Shown here: positions 17,835 through 25,693 of the stretch, piece after piece
How the letters are laid out: each line of letters starts with the position of its first letter
Numbering within the stretch: the stretch's first letter is position 1
Origin: Aequorivita sublithincola DSM 14238
GTDB taxonomy: Bacteria; Bacteroidota; Bacteroidia; Flavobacteriales; Flavobacteriaceae
Length of the DNA stretch: 64,000 bases
Reading direction: 5' to 3'
Assembly (NCBI RefSeq): GCF_000265385.1
Contig: NC_018013.1
Coordinates: 275,001 to 339,000, forward strand
Translations under genes and position numbers: made by a program
Notes under the pieces: generated by a model
The model's input: only the letters and a program-made list of their open reading frames with translations
What the model was told of the DNA's origin: nothing
The model's database searches: none

Positions 17835-18221
17835 ATGAGGATTGATAAATATTTGTGGTGCATTCGGTATCAAAAAACCAGAAATATCGCGACCCAGACC
17901 TGTAAAAAAGGTTCGGTGCGTATAAATGGGGACATAGTGAAACCTTCCCGAGATGTTTATCCTGGTGATGTTATCACACTTCGGAAGGAACAGATAAATT
18001 ATCAAATAGAAGTTTTAGATATACCCCCGAGCCGCGTTGGGGCCAAGCTTGTTGATCTTTACCGAAAAGACAAAACTCCTAAAGAAGCGTTTGAAACAAA
18101 TGAATTGCTTCAATATTCCAAAACATATTACAGGAAAAAAGGCGTAGGCAGACCCACCAAAAAAGACCGAAGAGATATTGACGATTTTAAGGAATCTCCA
18201 GAAGATGAAAACGAAGGTTAA
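17835..18221 (+). CDS. S4-domain RNA-binding protein (Hsp15/HslR family)
   Basis: A 128-aa protein with an S4 domain at the start (MRIDKYLWCIRYQKTRNIAT, GSVRINGDIVKPSRDVYPGD, about 1-60) and a basic tail (YRKKGVGRPTKKDRRDIDDF). In E. coli Hsp15 binds stalled 50S subunits still holding nascent chains and helps recycle them. The length and tail fit that family. It is divergent from the lipoprotein gene and 27 nt upstream of the phosphoribosyltransferase start. Confidence 0.9.
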   Translation: MRIDKYLWCIRYQKTRNIATQTCKKGSVRINGDIVKPSRDVYPGDVITLRKEQINYQIEVLDIPPSRVGAKLVDLYRKDKTPKEAFETNELLQYSKTYYRKKGVGRPTKKDRRDIDDFKESPEDENEG

Positions 18222-18248
18222 TAACTATATTTGAAAAAAAAGCAGCAG

Positions 18249-18752
18249 ATGCAGGAAATAAACACAGTTATTCTAGACAAAACACAGATAGCTCACAAGA
18301 TAAAACGGATTGCCTACCAAATTTACGAAACCAATGTAGATGAAAAGGAGGTTGTGATTGCAGGAATTGTGAACAATGGTTTTCTCTTTGCTAAAAAGCT
18401 AAAAACTGAGTTGGAAAAAATTTCGCCTATTAAAGCAGTGCTTTGCGAAGTAATCGTCGACAAAAAAGATCCAACCAATCCGATCACAACTTCTTTGAAA
18501 AAAGAAGATTATACCAATAAATCCCTTCTGTTAGTAGATGACGTGCTTCATTCTGGAACTACATTAATTTATGGCGTCAAACATTTTCTTGAAGTTCCGC
18601 TAAAACAGTTTAAAACCGCCGTACTTGTAGATAGAAACCATAAAAAATTTCCAATAAAGGCGGACTTTAAAGGAATTTCTCTTTCCACGTCACTTAATGA
18701 AAATGTTACTGTGATTTTTGAAAAGAATAATGATAGAGCGGTTTTAGAATAG
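18249..18752 (+). CDS. Phosphoribosyltransferase (PyrR-like)
   Basis: A 167-aa type I phosphoribosyltransferase. The PRPP-binding motif is LLLVDDVLHSGTTL (about 94-107) and the fold's N-terminal AGIVNNGFLFAKKL segment is present. Its closest recognisable relatives are PyrR-type proteins (uracil phosphoribosyltransferase/attenuation regulators), but no pyr genes are next to it. The ATG at 18249 is preferred to an in-frame TTG at 18231. Its 3' end overlaps convergent aroK by 9 bp. Confidence 0.85.
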   Translation: MQEINTVILDKTQIAHKIKRIAYQIYETNVDEKEVVIAGIVNNGFLFAKKLKTELEKISPIKAVLCEVIVDKKDPTNPITTSLKKEDYTNKSLLLVDDVLHSGTTLIYGVKHFLEVPLKQFKTAVLVDRNHKKFPIKADFKGISLSTSLNENVTVIFEKNNDRAVLE

Positions 18753-19265
18753 TTTCAAAAGAATTTTCTCAACAGTTTTCACAATTTTTTCAGAGCCAAC
18801 ATCAATTATCATTTCTGATTGATTATAATAGAATCCTCTTTCGAAAAGATGTTTTCTTATAAAATCATTTAGGTCTTCTTCCGTTTTAAGATGTGTTAGT
18901 AAAGGCCTATTTTCCTTTTCTGAAAATAAGCGCATTGTTAAAACCTCCAATGGTGTTTTTAAATATACAGTTACCACATCGTCCTGTTCTAATATAAAAT
19001 CCATCGAATCTCCGTAACACGGCGTACCTCCGCCAGTTGCCAAAACAAAGGCTTCTGATTGTGTTAGTATTTTTTTTAAAACTCTATTTTCCACTTTTCT
19101 GAAATAGATCTCTCCCTTTTCAGAAAAAATCTTGGAGATCGAAATGCCTTCATTCTTCTCAATTTCGGCATCCATATCTTTAAATGGAATCTTCAAAACT
19201 TCAGCAAGCTTATTTCCTACTGAAGATTTTCCACTTCCCATATATCCTATTAAGACGATTTTCAT
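18744..19265 (-). CDS. aroK: Shikimate kinase
   Basis: Phosphorylates shikimate with ATP in aromatic amino-acid synthesis. The 173-aa protein has the Walker A loop GYMGSGKSSVG (7-17), shikimate-binding DMDAEIE (31-37), ATGGGTPCY (about 75-83) and the lid region with ENRPLL (about 116-121). Length and motif order are standard. It is convergent with the phosphoribosyltransferase gene and overlaps it slightly. Confidence 0.95.
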   Translation of the reverse strand: MKIVLIGYMGSGKSSVGNKLAEVLKIPFKDMDAEIEKNEGISISKIFSEKGEIYFRKVENRVLKKILTQSEAFVLATGGGTPCYGDSMDFILEQDDVVTVYLKTPLEVLTMRLFSEKENRPLLTHLKTEEDLNDFIRKHLFERGFYYNQSEMIIDVGSEKIVKTVEKILLKLF

Positions 19266-19420
19266 AATTCAAAGTACAGATTTTTAATCTGAAGGAGCAA
19301 GTTGCTTGTTGAATTTTAAAGAATTTATATGCAAAATCACATTTTAAAACAAAAAATGCATCTGTGAACCCCTGTCTGTCAATAGGTTTGAATTTTTATC
19401 AAATTTATTTGATTTTCGTT

Positions 19421-19451
19421 TTGAAAAATAAATATAATGATAGTATATTTG
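19421..19451 (+). promoter_or_regulatory. tRNA-Lys promoter
   Basis: TTG (19421-19423), 20 nt, then TATATTTG (19444-19451). The following GCACCCGC is the same as after both rRNA promoters. A small hairpin, CCGCCT/AGGCGG (19456-19474), lies in the short leader before the tRNA. Confidence 0.8.
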
Positions 19452-19491
19452 CACCCGCCTACCGATAAGGCGGGCAAGCATTAATACGGAA

Positions 19492-19564
19492 GACCTGGTA
19501 GCTCAGTTGGTAGAGCACCTCCCTTTTAAGGAGGTGGTCCTGGGTTCGAGCCCCAGCCAGGTCA
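19492..19564 (+). tRNA. tRNA-Lys (anticodon TTT)
   Basis: A 73-nt cloverleaf: acceptor GACCTGG with CCAGGTC, anticodon stem CCTCC/GGAGG around CTTTTAA, T-loop TTCGAGC. CCA is not encoded. A terminator follows at once, so it is probably transcribed alone. Confidence 0.97.
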
Positions 19565-19565
19565 C

Positions 19566-19602
19566 AAAAAAAAAGTTAAGCCCACGGTTTAACTTTTTTT
19601 TA
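19566..19602 (+). terminator. Terminator after tRNA-Lys
   Basis: AAAAAAAGTTAA pairs with TTTAACTTTTTTT around an 8-nt loop, ending in eight T. It lies 1 nt after the tRNA. Confidence 0.8.
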
Positions 19603-19646
19603 TTTAAGGCAAATTTTTATAAATCGCTTCAAATAAATAAGTATCC

Positions 19647-19729
19647 ACCCGGGTGCTGGAATTGGTAGACAGGCATGGTTGAGGGCCATGTGTCCTCAGG
19701 ACGTGTGGGTTCAAGTCCCATTCCGGGTA
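19647..19729 (+). tRNA. tRNA-Leu (anticodon GAG)
   Basis: An 83-nt class II tRNA: acceptor ACCCGGG with TCCGGGT, anticodon stem CATGG/CCATG around TTGAGGG, a short variable arm (TGTCCTCAGGACGTG) and T-loop TTCAAGT. CCA is not encoded. It lies after the tRNA-Lys terminator; I could not identify its own promoter. Confidence 0.95.
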
Positions 19730-19845
19730 CAGAGTTTGTCTTTCAAGTAATAGGTTATAAAATTGTTTAGAGAATAAGTATTTCTTTTAAACAGTTTTTA
19801 CTTCTTTTTTAGTACTTTAACCCAATATTTTTAAAACATTTCTTC

Positions 19846-20748
19846 GTGGTTAAAACACATTTTGGAATTAAGGATCTTGAAAACCTATCTAACGTTAAGG
19901 CTCATACCATACGTATTTGGGAGAAACGCTACAATCTTCTTGAGCCAGATAGAACCGACACTAACATTAGAAAATACGATTTAGATAACTTAAAAAAGTT
20001 ATTGAACATCACGTATTTATATAACGCCGGTCATAAAATTTCTAAACTTGCGAGCCTAGATTCAACACAAATTCAGCAGTTGATTAGAGAAAATATCACT
20101 GATTTAGATTCTGAATACATGCTAAATGTGTTTAAATCTGCGATGTTCGAATTTGATGGAAAGCTTTTTGACAACACTCTTGAAAAAATGTTGGAAAAAA
20201 AATCATTGCGAGAAGTTTTTTCAGAAGTATTTGTACCATTGCTCAATGAAATGGGCATTTTATGGCATTCTGGCACCCTTGATCCCTCGCACGAACATTT
20301 CATTTCAGAAAAAATAAAACACTCAATAATTCAACAGACTAATTTTCTTGAAAAATCGAACAAAAAGAATATTTCAAAAAATTATGTATTGTATCTTCCA
20401 TTTGAAGAAGTTCATGAAATCGGGTTGTTGTTCGCAAATTACGAACTTCTCGCTTCGGGCTTCAATACAATATATCTAGGCCCAAATATTCCGCAAGAAA
20501 GCCTGACTAATATACTCCAAACCAAAAGCGAAGTCGTTTTTATTACCTTTTTTACGGTAAGACCGGAGCATGACAAATTGGAGAATTATCTAATCGATTT
20601 TGAGAATAATATGTGTTCAAAAGCTCCTTGTGAATTATGGATTTTAGGACGTAGAGCTGAAAAAAGCACCAAACACTTCAAAAACATCAAATTCTTCAAT
20701 GATTTGCAAATGTTTACAAATCAAATTGAAAAACTATCGGAAGATTAA
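19846..20748 (+). CDS. MerR-family B12-dependent photoreceptor regulator (CarH-like)
   Basis: A 300-aa regulator. The N-terminal MerR helix-turn-helix (about 5-72, ENLSNVKAHTIRIWEKRYNL) is followed by a CarH-type four-helix bundle with the family's W-x9-EH motif (W140, E150-H151) and a cobalamin-binding domain in which EVHEIG (188-193) matches the DxHxxG box, with Asp replaced by Glu and the cobalt-ligand His190 kept. Such proteins bind adenosylcobalamin, tetramerise on DNA in the dark and release it in light. It directly precedes the carotenoid genes, its expected targets. It appears to start at GTG. Confidence 0.88.
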   Translation: MVKTHFGIKDLENLSNVKAHTIRIWEKRYNLLEPDRTDTNIRKYDLDNLKKLLNITYLYNAGHKISKLASLDSTQIQQLIRENITDLDSEYMLNVFKSAMFEFDGKLFDNTLEKMLEKKSLREVFSEVFVPLLNEMGILWHSGTLDPSHEHFISEKIKHSIIQQTNFLEKSNKKNISKNYVLYLPFEEVHEIGLLFANYELLASGFNTIYLGPNIPQESLTNILQTKSEVVFITFFTVRPEHDKLENYLIDFENNMCSKAPCELWILGRRAEKSTKHFKNIKFFNDLQMFTNQIEKLSED

Positions 20749-20856
20749 TTATTTAAAGGGTTGCGATAAACATTGTTATCTTTTTAAAATCCTTCACAAT
20801 AATTGAAATTATAAAAATTCGCTTGGAAGAATAAAATAATTGCACAGTATATTCTA

Positions 20857-20888
20857 TTTTGTTTAAATAAATTGTAATTTTGTTAAAC
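20857..20888 (+). promoter_or_regulatory. crtI promoter region with candidate CarH operator
   Basis: TAATTTTG (20875-20882) matches the -7 consensus, 9 nt before the crtI ATG, but no TTG sits 19 nt upstream. Overlapping it are two 11-bp imperfect direct repeats (TTTTGTTTAAA at 20857 and TTTTGTTAAAC at 20878) exactly 21 bp apart, about two helical turns, and an inverted pair GTTTAA/TTAAAC (20861-20866, 20883-20888). Repeats covering a promoter next to a CarH-like gene suggest an operator; this is inference. Confidence 0.45.
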
Positions 20889-20891
20889 AGT

Positions 20892-22358
20892 ATGAAAAAA
20901 AACATTGCGATTATTGGTTCAGGTTTTTCGTCACTTGCAGCTTCTTGTTATTTGGCTCAAGCGGGACATTTGGTTACTATTTACGAAAAAAACCAGACCA
21001 TTGGCGGTAGAGCTAGGCAATTCAAAAAAGATGGATTCACATTTGATATGGGCCCAACTTGGTATTGGATGCCTGATGTTTTTGAACGTTTTTTTGCAGA
21101 CTTCGGAAAAGATCCTTCTGACTATTACGAGCTGAAGAAACTGAATCCAGCATATCGTGTTTATTTTGGAACTAATGATTATATAACTATTGAAGACACG
21201 CTCGAAAAAATTAGCGTCGCCTTTGAAAAGGAGGAACCTGGGAGTTCCGCAAAACTTAAAGAATTTATGGCGCAAGCTATGGATAATTATAATATTGCCA
21301 TTAAAGATTTGGTTTATAGACCAGGCGTGTCACCTTTGGAACTGGTTTCAATCAAAACAATGGGAAAAATCGGGCAGTTTTTTAGCACCGTAAGTAAGGA
21401 CGTTCGGAGGGAATTTAAAAACCAAAAACTTATATCCATTCTTGAATTTCCTGTTTTGTTTTTGGGTGCAAAACCTTCCAAAACACCTGCTTTTTATAGT
21501 TTTATGAATTTTGCAGATTTTGGTCTTGGAACATTTCACCCAAAAAAAGGAATGTATTCCGTAATTGATGGAATGAAAGAGCTTGCGGAGGAATTGGGCG
21601 TGACCATCAAAACCAATGAAAACATTGAGAAAATTGTTGTTGAGAATGGGAGGGCTTCAGCACTTATTATAAATGGTGAAAAAACAACCACAGATGTTGT
21701 TTTAAGCGGTGCGGATTATCATCACACTGAAACTCTGCTAGATCAAAAATTCCGTCAATATTCTGAAAGTTATTGGCAAAAGAAAACCTTCGCCCCTTCT
21801 GCCCTACTTTTTTATGTGGGTTTTGATAAAAAAATTGAAAATGTAGATCATCATACATTATTCTTTGATGTAGATTTTGAGAAACATTCCGAAGAAATTT
21901 ATGACATTCCTCAATGGCCAGAAGAACCCTTGTTTTATGCAAGCTTTCCTTCAAAAACAGATGAGAACGTTTCACCTAATGGCAAAGAAGCAGGGATTTT
22001 CTTAATTCCATTAGCACCAGGTTTGGATGACATTCCCGAAATACGCGAAGAATATTTTGAGAAAATTATGAATCGTTTTGAGAAAATCACCAACCAAGAA
22101 GTCAAAAAATACGTTATATTTAAAGAATCATTTTGTATAAACGATTTCGTTTCAGACTACAATAGTTATAAAGGAAATGCTTACGGATTGGCAAATACCT
22201 TGATGCAAACTGCTTTCTTAAGACCAAAACTGAAAAGCGGAAAAGTAGAAAATCTATTTTTTACAGGACAGCTCACTGTTCCTGGCCCAGGAGTACCTCC
22301 AGCATTAATTTCAGGAAAATTAGTCGCCGGTTTAATCGAAAAAGAAAACAAAATTTGA
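20892..22358 (+). CDS. crtI: Phytoene desaturase
   Basis: A FAD-dependent desaturase that turns phytoene into lycopene. The 488-aa protein has the N-terminal dinucleotide fold IAIIGSGFSSLAASCYLAQA (5-24), the substrate-side FTFDMGPTWYWMP segment (about 51-63) and the C-terminal CrtI signature GQLTVPGPGVPPALISGK (about 463-480). Length is normal. The ATG at 20892 is preferred to a TTG at 20880. It is the first gene of the crt operon and its stop overlaps the crtB start. Confidence 0.95.
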   Translation: MKKNIAIIGSGFSSLAASCYLAQAGHLVTIYEKNQTIGGRARQFKKDGFTFDMGPTWYWMPDVFERFFADFGKDPSDYYELKKLNPAYRVYFGTNDYITIEDTLEKISVAFEKEEPGSSAKLKEFMAQAMDNYNIAIKDLVYRPGVSPLELVSIKTMGKIGQFFSTVSKDVRREFKNQKLISILEFPVLFLGAKPSKTPAFYSFMNFADFGLGTFHPKKGMYSVIDGMKELAEELGVTIKTNENIEKIVVENGRASALIINGEKTTTDVVLSGADYHHTETLLDQKFRQYSESYWQKKTFAPSALLFYVGFDKKIENVDHHTLFFDVDFEKHSEEIYDIPQWPEEPLFYASFPSKTDENVSPNGKEAGIFLIPLAPGLDDIPEIREEYFEKIMNRFEKITNQEVKKYVIFKESFCINDFVSDYNSYKGNAYGLANTLMQTAFLRPKLKSGKVENLFFTGQLTVPGPGVPPALISGKLVAGLIEKENKI

Positions 22359-23197
22359 AAGAACTTTTTGACATAGTATCTGAAGCTTGCAGCAAAAAAG
22401 TGACTGAAACATACAGCACTTCCTTTTCGCTAGCAACGCGCATGCTGGGCCCCACAATCCGTCAGGATATTTATAACATATATGGGTTTGTGCGGTTTGC
22501 AGACGAAATAGTAGATTCTTTTCACGATTATAATAAAGAGCTCCTTTTCAACAGATTTCAAAATGCTTTGGAAGAAGCTTTGCAGGATCACATTAGCCTA
22601 AACCCAATCCTAAATTCGTTTCAAGCTACAGTTTATAAATACAATATTGACAAGAAATTGATTGATACATTTATGGACAGTATGCGATTGGATTTAACCA
22701 AAAGCACCTATTCCACAACCGAAGAATTCAACGACTATATCTACGGATCAGCCGATGTAGTGGGTTTGATGTGCCTTAAGGTTTTTGTTAAAGGCGATTC
22801 CGAAAAATATAACGAGCTAAAAGACTCTGCAATGAATCTTGGCTCAGCTTTTCAAAAAGTGAATTTTCTACGTGATTTAAAAGAAGACTATGAAAATTTG
22901 AGCAGAACCTATTTTCCGAACACTAATTTGGAATCCCTCGATGAAATTTCAAAACAAAAAATAATAGCCGAGATTGAAGCAAATTTCAGTAAAGGATATA
23001 ATGGAATTCTACTTTTACCACACGAAGCAAAGCTCGGTGTTTTTATTGCATACAGGTATTACAAACGACTCTTAAAAAAATTGCAACAAACCCCTGCAAT
23101 TGAAATAAAAAATGCTCGAATCCGAGTTCCAAATATTGAAAAAATTGGACTTTTAACGAGGAGCTATGTCAAATATCAGCTAAATTTGGTCAAATGA
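22355..23197 (+). CDS. crtB: Phytoene synthase
   Basis: Joins two geranylgeranyl diphosphates to phytoene. The 280-aa protein has both aspartate-rich magnesium sites: DEIVD (about 50-54) and DLKED (about 173-177, within FLRDLKEDYENLSRTYFP), plus the YSTSFSLATRML start motif. The start is TTG in a TTGA overlap with the crtI stop, so translation is probably coupled; no ATG is available before the conserved N-terminus. Confidence 0.94.
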   Translation: MKELFDIVSEACSKKVTETYSTSFSLATRMLGPTIRQDIYNIYGFVRFADEIVDSFHDYNKELLFNRFQNALEEALQDHISLNPILNSFQATVYKYNIDKKLIDTFMDSMRLDLTKSTYSTTEEFNDYIYGSADVVGLMCLKVFVKGDSEKYNELKDSAMNLGSAFQKVNFLRDLKEDYENLSRTYFPNTNLESLDEISKQKIIAEIEANFSKGYNGILLLPHEAKLGVFIAYRYYKRLLKKLQQTPAIEIKNARIRVPNIEKIGLLTRSYVKYQLNLVK

Positions 23198-23296
23198 AGG
23201 AAGACGGATGCTCGGTGACCGATGATGGAGACTAGATTAAATGATGAATCCATTTTAACAAATCCTGAATCACCAATTAACGATTAACAAATAAAA

Positions 23297-23746
23297 ATGA
23301 CAACAGTTCTTTGGATATTAATTTTCATAACCACTTTTTGCATTATGGAATTTATGGCGTGGTTTACGCATAAATATATTATGCATGGTTTCCTGTGGAA
23401 ACTTCACAAAGACCATCACCACAAAGATCACGGCAGTTGGTGGGAACGCAACGATTACTTTTTTATTTTTTATGCATTGGTTAGTATCAGTTGTTTTGTA
23501 GGCTGGAGTTATTACAGCTTCTGGGCTGGATTACCTATAGGTTTGGGAATTTTTGCATATGGATTGGCCTATTTTTTTGTGCACGACATATTTATACATC
23601 AGCGTTTTAAAATGTTCCGAAATGCTAATAATTGGTATGCCAAAGGAATTAGACGAGCACATAAAATGCATCATAAACACTTAGGAAAAGACGAAGGCGA
23701 ATGTTTCGGAATGCTCTTTCCTCCTCTAAAATACTTCAAAAAATAA
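23297..23746 (+). CDS. crtZ: Beta-carotene hydroxylase
   Basis: A di-iron membrane hydroxylase converting beta-carotene to zeaxanthin. The 149-aa protein has four helices and the expected histidine clusters: HKYIMHG (about 25-31), HKDHHHKDHG (37-46), HDIFIHQR (97-104) and HKMHHKHLG (117-125). A 99-bp gap containing GATGACGG-like repeat sequence separates it from crtB. The cyclase gene follows 3 nt after its stop. Confidence 0.94.
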   Translation: MTTVLWILIFITTFCIMEFMAWFTHKYIMHGFLWKLHKDHHHKDHGSWWERNDYFFIFYALVSISCFVGWSYYSFWAGLPIGLGIFAYGLAYFFVHDIFIHQRFKMFRNANNWYAKGIRRAHKMHHKHLGKDEGECFGMLFPPLKYFKK

Positions 23747-23749
23747 GTT

Positions 23750-24445
23750 ATGTGGCATCTGTATTTTTTGCTGGATATAGCTTCACTTAGCGTTCCTTTC
23801 CTATTCAGTTTTCATCCAAAATTGAAGTTTTACAAACTGTGGAAATATTTTTTCCCAGCTACATTTATAATGATGGCTTTTTTTATTCCTTGGGACATTA
23901 TTTTTACGCAACAGGGATTCTGGGGCTTCAATGATAAATATCTTTCAGGAATAAAACTAGCAAACCTTCCTTTGGAAGAATGGCTTTTCTTTATCTGTAT
24001 TCCCTACGCGTGTCTTTTCACGATTTATGCTTTTAAAAATTTACTTCCAAAGTTTTCCTTTTCAAATAAAATTACAGCCATAGTTTACTTCTCGTTACAA
24101 ACAATTTTGATAGTAACGCTTTTATATTCTTACGATCGTTGGTACACAGCAATCAATTTCGGATATGCAATCGTGCTTCTGGCATTGGTCTATAACTATA
24201 AACGCGACGCATTAAACGTTTTCTTTCCTGTATTTCTAATTCTTTTAGTTCCCTTTTTTATCGTTAACGGTTTCCTTACAGGCAGCTGGATTCACGAACA
24301 GGTGGTATGGTATAATGATGCTGAAAACTTAGGAATCAGAATTGGAACAGTTCCCATTGAGGACAGTATTTACGCCCTCACGATGCTACTTACAATTTTT
24401 GTTTTGATGGAAAAATTCAAAGAGAGAAATCAAGTTTCCAGCTAA
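23750..24445 (+). CDS. Lycopene beta-cyclase, CrtYcd fused type
   Basis: Cyclises lycopene to beta-carotene. This is the small membrane cyclase type, related to actinobacterial CrtYc/CrtYd and fungal CarR, here as one 231-aa, seven-helix polypeptide. The first repeat has LPLEEWLFFICIPY (about 75-88) and the second GTVPIEDSIYALTMLL (about 203-218), each with the family's P-x-E-(E/D) motif. It completes a phytoene-to-zeaxanthin set with crtI, crtB and crtZ; no crtE or idi is in the window. Confidence 0.9.
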   Translation: MWHLYFLLDIASLSVPFLFSFHPKLKFYKLWKYFFPATFIMMAFFIPWDIIFTQQGFWGFNDKYLSGIKLANLPLEEWLFFICIPYACLFTIYAFKNLLPKFSFSNKITAIVYFSLQTILIVTLLYSYDRWYTAINFGYAIVLLALVYNYKRDALNVFFPVFLILLVPFFIVNGFLTGSWIHEQVVWYNDAENLGIRIGTVPIEDSIYALTMLLTIFVLMEKFKERNQVSS

Positions 24446-24483
24446 ATTTATTCCGTACATTTATAGTGATATTATTACATTAA

Positions 24484-24990
24484 ATGAACATTTATATGGA
24501 TTTAACACAAATAAAACTTGTATTAGAAATTGTCGGAATAATTGTAACCATTCTTGGTGTACCCGTTGCAATCTATGTGTTTTTGGCTGAAAAGAAACGA
24601 GAACGTTTAGATCGTGAAAATGGTACTTATTCAACTCTTGACGATAGATATATCGAATTCTTAAAAATTTGTTTAGATCACAGTGAATTGAACATTTACG
24701 AAATGGATCAAAAGAAACCAAAGAATTTTACAGATGATCAAATTTCCCAAAGAAAAATAATAATTGAAATCCTAATTTGTCTTTTTGAGCGTGCATATTT
24801 AATGTATTCCGACCAGGAAGATGCTATTAAAAAGAGGCAATGGTCTGGATGGAATACCTATATGCAGAATTGGATGGAAAATAAACAATTTAGAGTTTTA
24901 TGGATAAATTATTTCAACACACAATATGACAGCCAGTTTCTAGCACATATGAATAAATTATATCATAATTCTCAAGGTGGAATAAGTTAA
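24484..24990 (+). CDS. Hypothetical protein with one N-terminal membrane helix
   Basis: I do not recognise this 168-aa protein. One hydrophobic helix (LVLEIVGIIVTILGVPVAIY, about 13-32) is followed by a charged KKRERLDREN linker and an acidic-aromatic cytoplasmic region ending HNSQGGIS. The C-terminal part has WSGWNTYMQNWM and YFNTQYDSQFLAHM. It lies 38 nt after the cyclase gene on the same strand but shows no link to carotenoids. ATG at 24496 is an alternative start. Confidence 0.6.
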   Translation: MNIYMDLTQIKLVLEIVGIIVTILGVPVAIYVFLAEKKRERLDRENGTYSTLDDRYIEFLKICLDHSELNIYEMDQKKPKNFTDDQISQRKIIIEILICLFERAYLMYSDQEDAIKKRQWSGWNTYMQNWMENKQFRVLWINYFNTQYDSQFLAHMNKLYHNSQGGIS

Positions 24991-25041
24991 AACAAAACTC
25001 AAATCCTTTTAGAATAATTGAAATAGTATTTAATAAAATTG

Positions 25042-25602
25042 TTATTCTTTAAGCAGCTCATCTAAAAGCTTATGCATTTTTTCACTGTTCCAATCTGCCG
25101 CACCCTCTTCATTTATAATTATTTCTCCAGTCTTTGAAATTAAATAAGTAGTTGGAAGTGCTTGCGAATGAAGCGCTTCGGGAGCATCAAAAATTTGTCT
25201 AAAAACTGGCAAGGTGTAATCTTGTTTCTCCATAAAAGATTGAATCTTCTCAGCTTTCTCAGAAGTTACAAAATAGAAATCTACTTTGTCACCGTAAGAA
25301 TCATATAGTTTTTGAAAAGAAGGCATTTCAGCAACACACGGCGGACACCAAGTAGCCCAAAAGTTTACAATGGTTACCTTTCCTTCAGATTGTGAAAAAC
25401 TTACTTCTTCGGAATTTAATTTCAGTAAACTCCAATTGTAATCTTTTAAAGATTCACGATTAGTTTCCGCAGTTTCTGAAGGCGAAAAGGAAACCAATCG
25501 TTGCACAAAAACCTGAATTGGCATTCGGGTTTGCGGGAAAATAAGCAAAGCTATAAAGGCAAAAAATAGAATGTTGCTCCAATGTTTCTTTAAAAAATTC
25601 AT
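25042..25602 (-). CDS. TlpA-like membrane-anchored thioredoxin
   Basis: A 186-aa thiol-disulfide protein tethered to the inner membrane by an N-terminal helix (about 7-25), with the thioredoxin fold in the periplasm. The active site is FWATWCPPCVAEMPSF; the cis-proline segment ALPTTYLI follows near residue 155. Such proteins reduce cytochrome c maturation or other periplasmic thiols. The ATG at 25602 is chosen; a longer reading to 25656 would translate the upstream terminator. Confidence 0.9.
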   Translation of the reverse strand: MNFLKKHWSNILFFAFIALLIFPQTRMPIQVFVQRLVSFSPSETAETNRESLKDYNWSLLKLNSEEVSFSQSEGKVTIVNFWATWCPPCVAEMPSFQKLYDSYGDKVDFYFVTSEKAEKIQSFMEKQDYTLPVFRQIFDAPEALHSQALPTTYLISKTGEIIINEEGAADWNSEKMHKLLDELLKE

Positions 25603-25617
25603 TGTTTTTTTTGGTAT

Positions 25618-25678
25618 AAAAAAACCTAACAGGTTAGATTGCTTCATTCTTCGCAATCACACCTGTTAGGTTTAAACA
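25618..25678 (-). terminator. Large hairpin terminator after aconitase
   Basis: AAACCTAACAGGT (25622-25634) and ACCTGTTAGGTTT (25661-25673) form a 13-bp stem. An inner stem GATTGC/GCAATC closes most of the 26-nt loop. A T-rich flank lies on each side. The cctgttaggt palindrome resembles terminators I recall from other Flavobacteriaceae. Confidence 0.75.
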
Positions 25679-25693
25679 TTTTTTCAATTAGAA

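Noticed and set aside
25603..25656. Longer TlpA-like protein starting at 25656
   Set aside because: The extra residues come from the aconitase terminator hairpin; the start at 25602 gives a normal membrane anchor.
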